Assembly (NCBI GenBank): GCA_963974595.1
Contig: CAXBDA010000031.1
Location: 1 to 37,077, forward strand
From: PZPK01 sp963974595
Lineage (GTDB): Bacteria; Pseudomonadota; Gammaproteobacteria; Pseudomonadales; Oleiphilaceae
DNA: 37,077 nucleotides
Reading direction: 5' to 3'
Of this stretch, positions 17,260 to 26,183 are shown in pieces. The position numbers and the translations under genes are program-made. Below the pieces are notes generated by a model, which saw only the letters and a list, made by a program, of their open reading frames with translations, did not search any database and was not told the DNA's origin. The first letter of the stretch is position 1. The number at the start of each line of letters is the position of its first letter.

Positions 17260-18024
17260 ATGAAGCCTTTATCTTGTCTTTTTAAAAATGAGTATTTTTA
17301 CGCCATCCACAAACCTGCGAACGTGCCGTTCCACTCTTTAGACGATCTTAAGCAAGACCAAGAACTCACTCATGTTGAAGGCATTGTGAGTTTGGCAAAA
17401 AAATTCTTGAATGATCCTGATATTTATCCTGTGCATCGACTAGATAGAATGACATCCGGTTTAATGATCTTTGCTCGTTCTCCTAAAGCGAATAGTGAGT
17501 TAAGTCGCTTGTTCCAAGAAAAAAAGATTGAAAAGTATTACCTTGCTTTGTCTGAGCAAAAGCCTAAAAAGAAGCAAGGTGCTGTGATAGGGGATATGAC
17601 AAAAGGTCGCTCAGGCAGTTATCTGTTAAAGCGCAGTAAAGATAAGCCCGCGATTACTCGATTTTTTGCGCACAAAATACGTCTTGGTGCAGTCGATGCT
17701 TGGTTTTATACGCTAAAACCTGAAACGGGAAAAACACATCAGCTACGTGTTGCACTTAAATCGTTAGGCAGTCCGGTAATGGGTGATAAACGCTATTCTG
17801 GCGCGTCTGCAAGTCGAGGTTATCTCCATGCCTATAAAGTGCGTTTTGACTTATTCGGCAAACGTTATGAAATAATAGATTCTTTATTTGAAGGCGAAGA
17901 GTTTGCTTTACAAAATATCACTTCTGTTGCGGATAGATACGAGTTAGCTGATCAAGATGATCGCTTATATTTATCTAGTCCAGAACAACTGCCTTGGCCA
18001 AAAGCTAGTTTCCTACTATCGTAA
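17260..18024 (+). CDS. RluA-family RNA pseudouridine synthase
   Basis: This enzyme isomerises uridine to pseudouridine in ribosomal or transfer RNA. The catalytic motif is HRLDRMTSGLMIFARS, with D62 as the nucleophile. KPETGKTHQLRVALKSLGSPVMGDKRY and GYLHAYKVRF complete the RluA-type core. At 254 residues it lacks an S4 domain, which is like TruC and single-domain Rlu proteins; the exact RNA target cannot be assigned. It begins 11 bases after the ABC1 kinase gene, so the two are cotranscribed. The ATG is the only sensible start. Secure at family level. Confidence 0.92.
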   Translation: MKPLSCLFKNEYFYAIHKPANVPFHSLDDLKQDQELTHVEGIVSLAKKFLNDPDIYPVHRLDRMTSGLMIFARSPKANSELSRLFQEKKIEKYYLALSEQKPKKKQGAVIGDMTKGRSGSYLLKRSKDKPAITRFFAHKIRLGAVDAWFYTLKPETGKTHQLRVALKSLGSPVMGDKRYSGASASRGYLHAYKVRFDLFGKRYEIIDSLFEGEEFALQNITSVADRYELADQDDRLYLSSPEQLPWPKASFLLS

Positions 18025-18077
18025 TTTTGTATTTTAGTTATATAGATATAATTTATAATTCTTTTGAGTAATATGAT

Positions 18078-18104
18078 AGGGCCTGTAGACTCGCCCTCTG
18101 TTTT
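18078..18104 (+). terminator. Possible terminator after the pseudouridine synthase gene
   Basis: AGGGC (18078-18082) and GCCCT (18093-18097) can pair across a 10-base loop, followed by CTGTTTT. The stem is only 5 bp, so support is weak, but it lies correctly between the pseudouridine synthase stop and the SLC13 permease start. Confidence 0.3.
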
Positions 18105-18134
18105 ATTCAAAACTCATAAATTTTAAGGTATTTC

Positions 18135-19910
18135 ATGGATTGGCAAGGCTGGTTTTCTCTATTTCTAACCGCAGGTGCATTGATCGTCTTAGTGCTGACA
18201 AGAGTCGGTCCGCACTTTGTCATGATGGGGGTTTTAACTATTTTAAGCCTGTTCGGTATTTTAAATTCGCAAGAAGCATTAGTGGGCTTTAGTAATTCTG
18301 GTCTAATTACTGTGGCCGCCATGTTTGTTGTTGCTGCGGGGATTCATGCCTCCGGTGGGATTGATTTGCTCGTCAATAAAGTTTTGGGTATGCCAACCAA
18401 TGCCCGCTCCGCCATTGCCAGGCTCTTTCCGCCGGTTGTCTTGTTGAGTGGCTTTTTAAATAACACACCGGTTGTCGCAACGATGATTCCTGCTATACAT
18501 GCCTGGTCCCGAAAAATAAATATCGCACCCTCAAAGCTAATGATCCCGCTAAGCTATACAGCTATTTTGGGCGGAACGTTAACCATGATAGGCACCAGTA
18601 CGAATTTGGTTGTCAATGGTCAATATCAAGAGCTAACCGGAACCGAAGGTTTTTCTTTGTTTTCAATTACGGCCGTGGGCCTGCCGGTGACCATTGCCGG
18701 TTTGTTATTTATCTGGTGTTTTTTACCAAAATGGCTACCCGATAGAAGCGATAAAAAGGCCTTTGCTAATTTAAGAGAATTTACCCTAGAAGTGGCCGTT
18801 GATGAGAATGGCCCCTTGGTTGGCAAAACGGTTGTGGAGGCCGGTCTTAGAAATCTAGATCGGGTTTATCTCGTCGAAATTGAACGTAATGGCACCATTA
18901 TTACGGCAGCACCATCAGAAGAAAAACTATTTGGCGGGGATCGATTGGTATTCGCTGGTGATACAGAAGCTATTTCTGACTTATTGCGTATTCAAGGTAT
19001 TATACCTTCCGCTGAAAATGAACATGGTGAAGCGCTGACCATTGACAGGGCAGAAAGACGACTTGTAGAAGCGGTTGTTTCTCCGCACTGTGATGCGGTA
19101 GGGCAGGCGATTAGAGATGCTCGTTTCAGAGATCGCTATGGTGCGGTTGTACTTGCTGTGGCGAGAGGCGGTGAACGAGTTCAAGGTAATCTGGGGAGTA
19201 TTAAGCTTGAAGCGGGGGATACCTTATTGCTTGAGGCGCGTCCGGCATTTGTATCTCGTCAACGCTATAACAAAGATTTTCTGCTAATTAATGACTTGGA
19301 TGCAGAAACACCTCGATATGAACGAGCTTATTTATCCTGGGCTATTTTAATCACGGTTGTTGCCGCGGCAGGTCTAGGTTTGACCTCTATGCTAAATGCC
19401 TCATTACTTGGTGCGGGCCTAATGATCATCACCAAGTGTTGCTCTATTAGTCAGGCAGAAAAAAGTTTGGATCTTACGGTCATTATAACAATAGCGGCAT
19501 CTTTTGCCTTGGGTGTTGCTTTGCAAAAAACAGGCGCTGCTAGTTTTTTAGCTGAAAATATTATTGACCTTAGCGGTGGTACACCTTGGTTGATGCTGGT
19601 TTTAAGTTATTTAGCCGTTTCTTTAATGACAGAAACCATTACTAATAACGGTGCTGCTGTTTTGATGTTACCCATTGTCTTGGAAATGACAGAAAAGGCC
19701 TCGCTGAATAATGAACCTTTTGTTTTTGCCGTGATGATGGCAGCTTCAGCAAGTTTTGCTACACCTTTGGGTTATCAGACCAATTTAATGGTGTTTGGCC
19801 CTGGCGGTTATCATTTTTCTGACTTCGTGAAAGTGGGGGTGCCGATGAATTTGTTTATTGCTTTCGTCACCTTATCAGTGCTATTAATCGGCTGGCCTTT
19901 AGTTAAATAA
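18135..19910 (+). CDS. SLC13/DASS-type permease with two TrkA-C domains
   Basis: This 591-residue membrane protein resembles YfbS and the algal SAC1 proteins. An N-terminal transport half (about 1-200) contains GFSNSGLITVAAMFVVAAGI, GFLNNTPVVATMIPAI and TMIGTSTNLVVNG, the SNT-type ion and anion binding signature of the DASS family. Two cytoplasmic TrkA-C (RCK C-terminal) domains occupy about 210-380. A second transport half (about 390-591) has TETITNNGAAVLMLPI and ATPLGYQTNLMVFGPGGY. It probably co-transports an anion (sulfate or a dicarboxylate) with Na+; the substrate is not defined. The ATG is preceded by AAGGTA. It stands apart from the preceding operon. Confidence 0.9.
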   Translation: MDWQGWFSLFLTAGALIVLVLTRVGPHFVMMGVLTILSLFGILNSQEALVGFSNSGLITVAAMFVVAAGIHASGGIDLLVNKVLGMPTNARSAIARLFPPVVLLSGFLNNTPVVATMIPAIHAWSRKINIAPSKLMIPLSYTAILGGTLTMIGTSTNLVVNGQYQELTGTEGFSLFSITAVGLPVTIAGLLFIWCFLPKWLPDRSDKKAFANLREFTLEVAVDENGPLVGKTVVEAGLRNLDRVYLVEIERNGTIITAAPSEEKLFGGDRLVFAGDTEAISDLLRIQGIIPSAENEHGEALTIDRAERRLVEAVVSPHCDAVGQAIRDARFRDRYGAVVLAVARGGERVQGNLGSIKLEAGDTLLLEARPAFVSRQRYNKDFLLINDLDAETPRYERAYLSWAILITVVAAAGLGLTSMLNASLLGAGLMIITKCCSISQAEKSLDLTVIITIAASFALGVALQKTGAASFLAENIIDLSGGTPWLMLVLSYLAVSLMTETITNNGAAVLMLPIVLEMTEKASLNNEPFVFAVMMAASASFATPLGYQTNLMVFGPGGYHFSDFVKVGVPMNLFIAFVTLSVLLIGWPLVK

Positions 19911-19994
19911 TTTTTGTGTGCAGCTACCATTATGTATACCATGCTCTAAGGTTTTTATTCGAGTTTTCTGACTATAAACTCAAGGAGTTAATAA

Positions 19995-21566
19995 ATGGGC
20001 CTCAGCCCTCTTTTAGACAGCCAATCCGCTTTACTTGTGCTATTTCTGTTGTGCTTTCTTGTTGTTTTAATGTCAGCTTTTATTTGTTTTAGACTAGTGA
20101 ATGGCTATAAAAATAAAGAACAACAGCGAAGTGAAAAACTCAAAGAAGTAGAGCTTCAATATAATGAAGTCTCTATGTATAAACGACATCTCCTAGAAAA
20201 AAATGAAAACCTTCAAAAAGAAATAATAGAATATAAAGGCTTAAATGAATCACTTACTATTAACTTACATCAGGCAGAGCGCTCGCGTGATGTGGCCTTA
20301 AGTGAAGTGCAGCAAGGCGAAAGAAGTATTCAAGAAAAGCGTCAGCAATTGGATATGCTTCAGTCAAAACATGAAGAAAAAATAGCACAATTTAATGCAC
20401 TGAATACTGTCTACACACAATTAAAAACAGAGCTTGATGAACGCCAAAATAGCCACCAGAAGCAACTTTCTCAATTTGAAGAACAAAAGAAAGCGTTAAG
20501 CGAACAGTTCAAGCTGTTAGCCAGTGATATCTTGGATACCAAAACCAAAGCGCTTCAAGACACTAACCAGCATAACCTAGCCTCGGTTATGAATCCTTTT
20601 AAGGAGTCTATCGAAAGTTTCAAAAAGGAAGTGCAAGAAATACATCACCGTGAAACCACACAGCAAGGTGAGCTTCGAAAGGAACTAGAAACCTTAAAAG
20701 AGCTTAATCAAAAGATCACAACAGAAGCACACGAGCTTTCAACAGCCTTAAAAGGTCAGAAAAAACTCCAAGGAAATTGGGGTGAATTAGTGCTGGAAAA
20801 TGTACTCGATCGATCTGGCCTGCAGTTAGGTAAAGACTATAAACGTGAAGTGTCTATTACTACAGAAGAGGGTAGGCAAAGGCCCGATGCTATTGTTTAC
20901 CTGCCACAAAATAAACACCTTATCATTGATGCCAAAGTATCGCTTAATGCGTATACCCGTTATATAAATAGTGAAGATGAGGTCGTGCGTAAACAGGCCT
21001 TGGCAGAGCATGTTGCAGTTATGGGGCAAAGAATTAATGAGCTGGCAAATAGGGATTATTATAAGCTACCCGGTTTAAATTCACCCGAAATTGTCTTTAT
21101 GTTTGTTCCTATTGAGTCGGCCTTTGTTGAAGCGCTTAAAGCTGATGACACACTATTTCAAAAAGCCATTGAAAATAATGTATTGGTTGCAACGCCAACT
21201 ACTTTATTAACAAGTTTGAATATTGTCCGTCAGTTATGGCGTTATGAAGATCAGAATAAACATACTGTCGCCTTGGCGACGAAAGCGGAAACCGTATTTA
21301 AGAAACTCAACTCATTTTTGGTAAGTTTTGAAAATGTCAAAAAAGGCTTGGATAAAGCGAGTGAGGCTTATGTTAAAGCAGAAGGGCAGTTGGTTAGTGG
21401 TAAGGGCAATTTGCTTAAGCAGGTGGGTGAATTTAAAAATCTAGCCCCTGCGATTAAAGCTGAGTTACCTTCTTATTTTACAGAAAAAGCCGAGTTGGAA
21501 ATTGATTATATCGCTGTTGAACAAGCGTCAGCCATAATGGAAAAAGAGGCAGGTTTAGATGATTAA
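19995..21566 (+). CDS. rmuC: RmuC-family DNA recombination protein
   Basis: RmuC is a predicted nuclease-like protein that limits inversions at short inverted repeats. This 523-residue protein has an N-terminal membrane anchor (about 10-32), a long coiled coil (about 38-185) and the RmuC domain (about 215-490), marked by KKLQGNWGELVLENVLDRSGL, RPDAIVYLPQNKHLIIDAKVS and FVPIESAFVEALKAD. The D-x-K pair in IIDAKVS matches a PD-(D/E)XK-like nuclease core. The ATG has a strong AAGGAG eight bases upstream. It is probably monocistronic. Family assignment is secure. Confidence 0.94.
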   Translation: MGLSPLLDSQSALLVLFLLCFLVVLMSAFICFRLVNGYKNKEQQRSEKLKEVELQYNEVSMYKRHLLEKNENLQKEIIEYKGLNESLTINLHQAERSRDVALSEVQQGERSIQEKRQQLDMLQSKHEEKIAQFNALNTVYTQLKTELDERQNSHQKQLSQFEEQKKALSEQFKLLASDILDTKTKALQDTNQHNLASVMNPFKESIESFKKEVQEIHHRETTQQGELRKELETLKELNQKITTEAHELSTALKGQKKLQGNWGELVLENVLDRSGLQLGKDYKREVSITTEEGRQRPDAIVYLPQNKHLIIDAKVSLNAYTRYINSEDEVVRKQALAEHVAVMGQRINELANRDYYKLPGLNSPEIVFMFVPIESAFVEALKADDTLFQKAIENNVLVATPTTLLTSLNIVRQLWRYEDQNKHTVALATKAETVFKKLNSFLVSFENVKKGLDKASEAYVKAEGQLVSGKGNLLKQVGEFKNLAPAIKAELPSYFTEKAELEIDYIAVEQASAIMEKEAGLDD

Positions 21567-21704
21567 GTCGCAGGCTTTTACGCTACTTACCGGGTCCGTG
21601 AGCTTGATTACAGTGAAAATATTACTGACTTAATTCCTGTATTCCTGTGTGTTAATAGCCAAGTTTGAGGTAAACTTAGCTAAATTTTCAGGTAGGTTTC
21701 CCTT

Positions 21705-22076
21705 ATGCCCAAACATCTTTTAATGGTTGCCTTTGCCGGCGCCCTAGGTGCTGTTTGTAGATATGGTGTGGTTAATTATATTGGTGGTCGTTACTTTCCG
21801 TGGGGAACTATGACGGTCAATGTCTTAGGCTCAGCCCTTATGGGGGCGGCTTTTGTCATTATTATGGAAAAGGGTCTGGTGCCAGCCGATATGAAGCCGC
21901 TCGTGATGACCGGCTTCTTGGGTGCCTTTACAACCTACTCAGCATTTTCCTTAGAAGCTTGGCAGCTTCTGGATAGAGGCGAATGGGTCTCTGCCCTAGG
22001 CTATATTTTAGGTACCACCTTACTTTGTATCGTTGCTTTATTCATCGGCGTGTTGATGGCACGCTCATCTTTATAA
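21705..22076 (+). CDS. crcB: Fluoride channel CrcB/Fluc
   Basis: CrcB is a small dimeric channel that exports fluoride from the cytoplasm. The 123-residue protein has four hydrophobic helices and the family motifs GGRYFPWGTMTVNVLGSALMG and TGFLGAFTTYSAFSLEAW. It is of usual size. The start ATG has AGGTAGG upstream. It lies 24 bases before serS, a linkage seen in several gammaproteobacteria. I looked for a crcB (fluoride) riboswitch in the 138-base leader and did not find its consensus; only a small AAGTTT-gaggt-AAACTT hairpin (21661-21677) is present. Confidence 0.95.
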   Translation: MPKHLLMVAFAGALGAVCRYGVVNYIGGRYFPWGTMTVNVLGSALMGAAFVIIMEKGLVPADMKPLVMTGFLGAFTTYSAFSLEAWQLLDRGEWVSALGYILGTTLLCIVALFIGVLMARSSL

Positions 22077-22100
22077 ACTTAGACATTAAGAATTTGAATT

Positions 22101-23384
22101 ATGTTAGATCCTAAATTAGTTCGCGCACACACTGAAGAAATAGCCGAAAAACTCACCATCAAAAAGTATGTGTTTGATTTATCACTATTTTCTAGCTTAG
22201 AGGAAAAAAGGAAATCGCTTCAGGGTTTGACCGAAGAGCTTCAAAATGAACGTAATACCCGGTCAAAATCGATAGGTAAAGCGAAAGCGGCGGGTGAAGA
22301 TATTGCACCGCTTATTGCTGAAATGGATGATATTGGCGCTAAATTAGAAGAAGCGAAAGTTGAATTCAAAGACATACAAGATCAATTAAATAATTTCTTT
22401 GCCAGTATGCCAAACCTTCCTGATGACGCAGTGCCTGAAGGTTTATCTGAAGATGATAATGTTGAAGTGCTTAAGTGGGGTGAGCCTAAAGCGTTCGACT
22501 TTGAGGTGAAAGACCATGTAGCGCTGGGTGACCAAGCGAAGTTAATGGACTTCGAGACAGCCAGTAAATTAACCGGTTCTCGATTTGTCGTATTGAGAAG
22601 GCAGTTCGCTAAACTTCATCGAGCACTTGCTCAATTTATGCTTGATACGCATGTTGAACAAAATGACTACGAAGAAATTTATCTCCCTTATATCGTTAAT
22701 AGTGATTCATTATTTGGTACAGGTCAGTTACCCAAGTTCGAAGAAGATTTATTCAAGCTTTATGCTGATCGTGATTTTTACCTTATTCCAACAGCGGAAG
22801 TGCCTGCAACTAACATTGTTCGTGATGAAATTATCGACGCGAAAGATCTACCGATTAAGCTTGTGTGCCATACACCTTGTTTTAGAAGTGAAGCGGGCTC
22901 TTATGGTCGTGATGTTCGCGGTATGATTCGTCAACATCAATTTGATAAAGTAGAAATGGTTCAAATTGTTCGTCCTGAAAATTCTGAAGCCGCATTGGAA
23001 GAAATTACCGGTCATGCCGAAGGTATTTTACAACAGCTGGGGTTACCCTATCGAAAAGTCTTACTTTGTGGTGGAGATCTTGGTTTTTCAGCTACAAAAA
23101 CCTATGACCTTGAAGTGTGGTTACCAGGGCAGAATGCGTATCGCGAGATTTCATCGTGCAGCAACACGCGTGACTTTCAGGCACGTAGAATGCAAGCTCG
23201 CTGGCGCTCTCCTGAAGAGAAAAAACCACAGCTGGTGCATACTTTAAATGGTTCTGGTTTGGCGGTGGGCCGTACTATGATTGCTGTGATGGAAAACTAC
23301 CAGCAAGCTGATGGCTCTATTAAAGTACCTGACGTGCTCATCCCTTATATGGGCGGGCTTGAAGCAATTACCAATCAGGCTTAA
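22101..23384 (+). CDS. serS: Seryl-tRNA synthetase
   Basis: SerRS charges tRNA-Ser and also tRNA-Sec where present. The 427-residue protein has the N-terminal coiled-coil arm (about 30-105) that clamps the tRNA. The class II catalytic core follows, with motif 2 (CFRSEAGSYGRDVRGMIRQH) and motif 3 (GSGLAVGRTMIAVMENYQ). TAEVPATNIVRDE is the serine-specific region. It is full length and looks normal. cysG begins one base after its stop, so the two are cotranscribed with crcB. Confidence 0.97.
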   Translation: MLDPKLVRAHTEEIAEKLTIKKYVFDLSLFSSLEEKRKSLQGLTEELQNERNTRSKSIGKAKAAGEDIAPLIAEMDDIGAKLEEAKVEFKDIQDQLNNFFASMPNLPDDAVPEGLSEDDNVEVLKWGEPKAFDFEVKDHVALGDQAKLMDFETASKLTGSRFVVLRRQFAKLHRALAQFMLDTHVEQNDYEEIYLPYIVNSDSLFGTGQLPKFEEDLFKLYADRDFYLIPTAEVPATNIVRDEIIDAKDLPIKLVCHTPCFRSEAGSYGRDVRGMIRQHQFDKVEMVQIVRPENSEAALEEITGHAEGILQQLGLPYRKVLLCGGDLGFSATKTYDLEVWLPGQNAYREISSCSNTRDFQARRMQARWRSPEEKKPQLVHTLNGSGLAVGRTMIAVMENYQQADGSIKVPDVLIPYMGGLEAITNQA

Positions 23385-23385
23385 T

Positions 23386-24777
23386 ATGGAATTTCTTCCG
23401 TTATTTTTTGACTTAAAACAAAGTAATGCGCTTGTTTTTGGTGATACGTCAGCTGCTGCTCGCAAGATTGAAGTGTTGCTCAGGGCTAAGTGCCATTGTT
23501 ACTCTGTCGCCCCCTGCATTAATGAGCCAGGACTTGTTGCCCTTCAAGATAACGTGCTATTTACCCATGTTGTTTCGGATAATCATGAATTATGGGGTAG
23601 CGCTCAATTGATCGTTGCGGCAACAGGAAGTGCCACATTAGACGAACAAATTTCTAAAAATGCTAAGAAAAGAAAATTGCCGGTTAATGTTGTCAATCGA
23701 GCAGATCTAAGTAGTTTCATTTTTCCGTCTATTATTGATCGTTCTCCGCTGATAGCCGCTGTGTCCAGTAGTGGTGAATTACCTATATTAACGCGCTTGA
23801 TGAGAAGCCGTTTAGAGTCATCCATTCCTCATGCATTTGGTCGTCTGGCCAGCATCGCTTCTGAATATCGTGATCAAGTTAAAAGCGCTTTAAAAGGGAT
23901 TAATGCTAGAAGGCGTTTTTGGGAAAGGCATCTTGAGGGTCCATTTGCAGACTTAGTTTATTCTGGTCAAGAGCAACAAGCAGAAAATGTACTAAAAGCT
24001 GCTATTGCCAGTCTCGATTCAGGTGAATTAACAAATGACGGTGAAGTGTATTTAGTGGGTGCGGGGCCGGGTGATCCTGATCTTTTAACCTTTAAAGCAC
24101 TTCGTTTGATTAGGCAGGCCGATATTGTTCTGTACGATCGTCTGGTTTCTGAACCGATTCTAAAGTTAGTCAGGCAAGATGCAGAATTAATTAATGTTGG
24201 TAAAGAGCGTTCTAATCATTTAGTTCCTCAAGAGTCTATCAATGACTTACTTGTGCGTCATGCCAAAGAGGGTAAGCGTATATTGCGCTTGAAGGGGGGC
24301 GATCCGTTTATATTTGGTCGTGGTGGAGAAGAAATTGAATGTTTGGCAGAACAAGGCATTAACTTTCAGGTGGTGCCTGGTATTACCGCTGCTTCTGGTT
24401 GTTCCGCGTATTCAGGTATTCCACTAACTCATCGAGACTATTCTCAGTCTGTCCGCTTTATAACCGGGCATTTAAAAAATAATACTTGTGACTTACCGTG
24501 GTCTGAATTTGTTCAAGCTAAGCAGACATTGGTTTTTTATATGGGTTTAACAGGGTTGCCTGTAATTACTCAATCATTGATGCGTTATGGTATGCCCAAG
24601 ACAAGTCATATTGCGTTGATTTCAAAGGGAACCACTCGAGATCAGCGAGTTGTAGTCGGGACGCTGGAATCTATTGTTAGTTTGGTTGAGGTGGCGAAGT
24701 TAGCAGCACCCAGCCTCATTATTGTTGGTGAAGTTGTTAAGTTAAGAGGCAAATTAAACTGGAAGGAAGAGACTTAA
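23386..24777 (+). CDS. cysG: CysG-type siroheme synthase with degenerate N-terminal domain
   Basis: In E. coli this fused enzyme turns uroporphyrinogen III into siroheme, used in sulfite and nitrite reduction. The C-terminal SUMT methyltransferase half (about 216-460) is complete: VGAGPGDPDLLTFKAL, YDRLVSE, LKGGDPFIFGRGGEE and VVPGITAASGCSAYSGIPLTHRDY. The N-terminal dehydrogenase/chelatase half aligns without gaps to E. coli CysG through residue 104 but has key changes: the NAD loop GGGDVAERK reads GDTSAAARK (G20 to D, G21 to T), and the catalytic D104 is N104 (codon 23695-23697); S128 is kept. I chose ATG 23386, which matches the E. coli start and lies one base after the serS stop. The methyltransferase step is well supported. 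The later steps may be lost or altered. Confidence 0.92.
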   Translation: MEFLPLFFDLKQSNALVFGDTSAAARKIEVLLRAKCHCYSVAPCINEPGLVALQDNVLFTHVVSDNHELWGSAQLIVAATGSATLDEQISKNAKKRKLPVNVVNRADLSSFIFPSIIDRSPLIAAVSSSGELPILTRLMRSRLESSIPHAFGRLASIASEYRDQVKSALKGINARRRFWERHLEGPFADLVYSGQEQQAENVLKAAIASLDSGELTNDGEVYLVGAGPGDPDLLTFKALRLIRQADIVLYDRLVSEPILKLVRQDAELINVGKERSNHLVPQESINDLLVRHAKEGKRILRLKGGDPFIFGRGGEEIECLAEQGINFQVVPGITAASGCSAYSGIPLTHRDYSQSVRFITGHLKNNTCDLPWSEFVQAKQTLVFYMGLTGLPVITQSLMRYGMPKTSHIALISKGTTRDQRVVVGTLESIVSLVEVAKLAAPSLIIVGEVVKLRGKLNWKEET

Positions 24778-24853
24778 ATTTTTCAGGATTGGCTTGATGT
24801 ATAAGGTTAGGGCAGACGCACAGGTCCACCCTGGTTTTTATGCCTGCATCAAC

Positions 24854-25918
24854 TTATCGATTAGGCAAAACATCTTTTAATTTATCATGCATGTCACGAA
24901 TGGATTTTTCGGTTGTTTCCCAATCAATGCACGCGTCAGTCACAGATACGCCATATTTCAGCTGAGACAAATCAGCGGGAATCGATTGATTACCAAAGTT
25001 CAAGTTACTTTCAACCATTAAACCAACAATTGATTTATTTCCGTCCAATATCTGGTTAGAAACATCATGCATTACCAAAGGCTGGAGATTAGCATCTTTA
25101 TTTGAGTTTGCATGACTGCAATCGATCATAATATTTTTCTTCAAACCGGATTTTTCAAGTTCCTGTTCGCATAAAGCAACGTTAACAGAGTCATAGTTTG
25201 GTTTACCGCCACCACCACGTAGAACAACGTGAGAATAAGGGTTGCCTTTAGTTCGAATAATAGACACTTGGCCTTCTCGGCTAATGCCTAAAAAACTGTG
25301 TGGGTGAGATACAGAATTTAAAGCATTCATCGCCACGCCTAGACCGCCATCGGTACCATTTTTAAAACCAATCGCAACAGACAGGCCGCTACTCATTTCT
25401 CGGTGTGTTTGAGATTCAGTGGTGCGAGCACCAATTGCAGACCATGAAATGGTATCTTGAATATACTGTGGCGATATAGGATCGAGTGCTTCTGTGGCTG
25501 TTGGTAAACCTATTTCAGAGATATCAATTAATAACTGACGACCAATGTGTAAACCTTGCTGGATGTCGAAAGAATCATCCAAGTGTGGGTCATTAATCAG
25601 GCCTTTCCAGCCAACCGTGGTACGTGGTTTTTCAAAATAAACACGCATAACCAAATAAATGGTATCGCTTACTTCATCGGCAAGTGCTTTTAGTTTTAAA
25701 GCATATTCTTTAGCGGCTTTAACATCATGAATAGAGCAAGGGCCAATAACGACAAATAAGCGATGGTCTTTTCTATCGAGAATGTTATTAATGGTTGCAC
25801 GACCTTCCGTAACCGTTTTAACAGCTGCTTCCGTTAATGGAATGTCTGTTTTCAATTGTTCTGGTGTAATCAGAAGTTCTTGCGAAGCAATATTCACATT
25901 ATCTAATTTTTGAGTCAT
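24854..25918 (-). CDS. aroF: 3-deoxy-7-phosphoheptulonate (DAHP) synthase, class I, AroF-like
   Basis: This enzyme joins phosphoenolpyruvate and erythrose 4-phosphate in the first step of aromatic amino acid synthesis. Class I motifs are intact: VVIGPCSIHD (about 56-65), VYFEKPRTTVGWKGLINDPH, SWSAIGARTTESQTHRE, GFKNGTDG and MIDCSHANSNKD with its metal ligands. The stretches TEALDPISPQY and SAIGARTTESQTHRE match the E. coli AroF isoenzyme more closely than AroG, which suggests but does not prove tyrosine control. At 354 residues it is full length. It is a single gene transcribed toward cysG. Isoenzyme naming is the least certain part. Confidence 0.93.
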   Translation of the reverse strand: MTQKLDNVNIASQELLITPEQLKTDIPLTEAAVKTVTEGRATINNILDRKDHRLFVVIGPCSIHDVKAAKEYALKLKALADEVSDTIYLVMRVYFEKPRTTVGWKGLINDPHLDDSFDIQQGLHIGRQLLIDISEIGLPTATEALDPISPQYIQDTISWSAIGARTTESQTHREMSSGLSVAIGFKNGTDGGLGVAMNALNSVSHPHSFLGISREGQVSIIRTKGNPYSHVVLRGGGGKPNYDSVNVALCEQELEKSGLKKNIMIDCSHANSNKDANLQPLVMHDVSNQILDGNKSIVGLMVESNLNFGNQSIPADLSQLKYGVSVTDACIDWETTEKSIRDMHDKLKDVLPNR

Positions 25919-25990
25919 TGTATTCTCTACTTAATACTGATTAAAACGATGAGGTACTTTTAAAAGTTTATTTTATAAAATTAAGGCTAT

Positions 25991-26014
25991 GTTGCTGTAT
26001 TCGTTGCCGTATTG
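25991..26014 (-). promoter_or_regulatory. Imperfect 12-bp tandem repeat upstream of aroF
   Basis: GTTGCTGTATTC (25991-26002) is followed directly by GTTGCCGTATTG (26003-26014), with 10 of 12 bases matching. It lies 73-96 bases before the aroF start in the divergent gap. The period is close to one helical turn, so it could be a protein-binding site. No known regulator site (for example a TyrR box) is recognised. Confidence 0.3.
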
Positions 26015-26135
26015 CAATGACTCAGCGCAAGTTACAAAGAATTTTTACTCAGAAGCCTATTTAAGCATCTATACTGTTAAAAAGATGAATCACACGCTTT
26101 AAAATAATGACGTTATTTATTTTATCTCTTTTTAT

Positions 26136-26163
26136 TTTCACTTTCACTTTCACTTTCACTTTC
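26136..26163 (+). repeat. Tandem hexamer repeat TTTCAC (4.7 copies)
   Basis: Four perfect copies of TTTCAC (26136-26159) and a partial TTTC run directly up to the ribosome site AAGGAAG of the DUF1631 gene, whose ATG is 20 bases past the repeat. The tract is on the transcribed side, in the leader or promoter. A change in copy number would shift the distance between upstream promoter elements and the start. No coding role is possible here. Confidence 0.9.
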
Positions 26164-26183
26164 TAAGGAAGTTTGTAGTTACC

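Noticed and set aside
21567..21704. Possible fluoride riboswitch ahead of crcB
   Set aside because: I found none of the conserved crcB-motif segments; only a simple AAGTTT/AAACTT hairpin and a doubled ATTCCTGT are present.
24800..24845. CAGG/CCTG hairpin with GTTTTT between cysG and aroF
   Set aside because: The stem is only 4 bp; it may help terminate cysG but is too short to call.
26136..26163. TTTCAC repeats as the start of a CRISPR array
   Set aside because: The unit is six bases with no spacers and no cas genes nearby; it is a simple tandem repeat.
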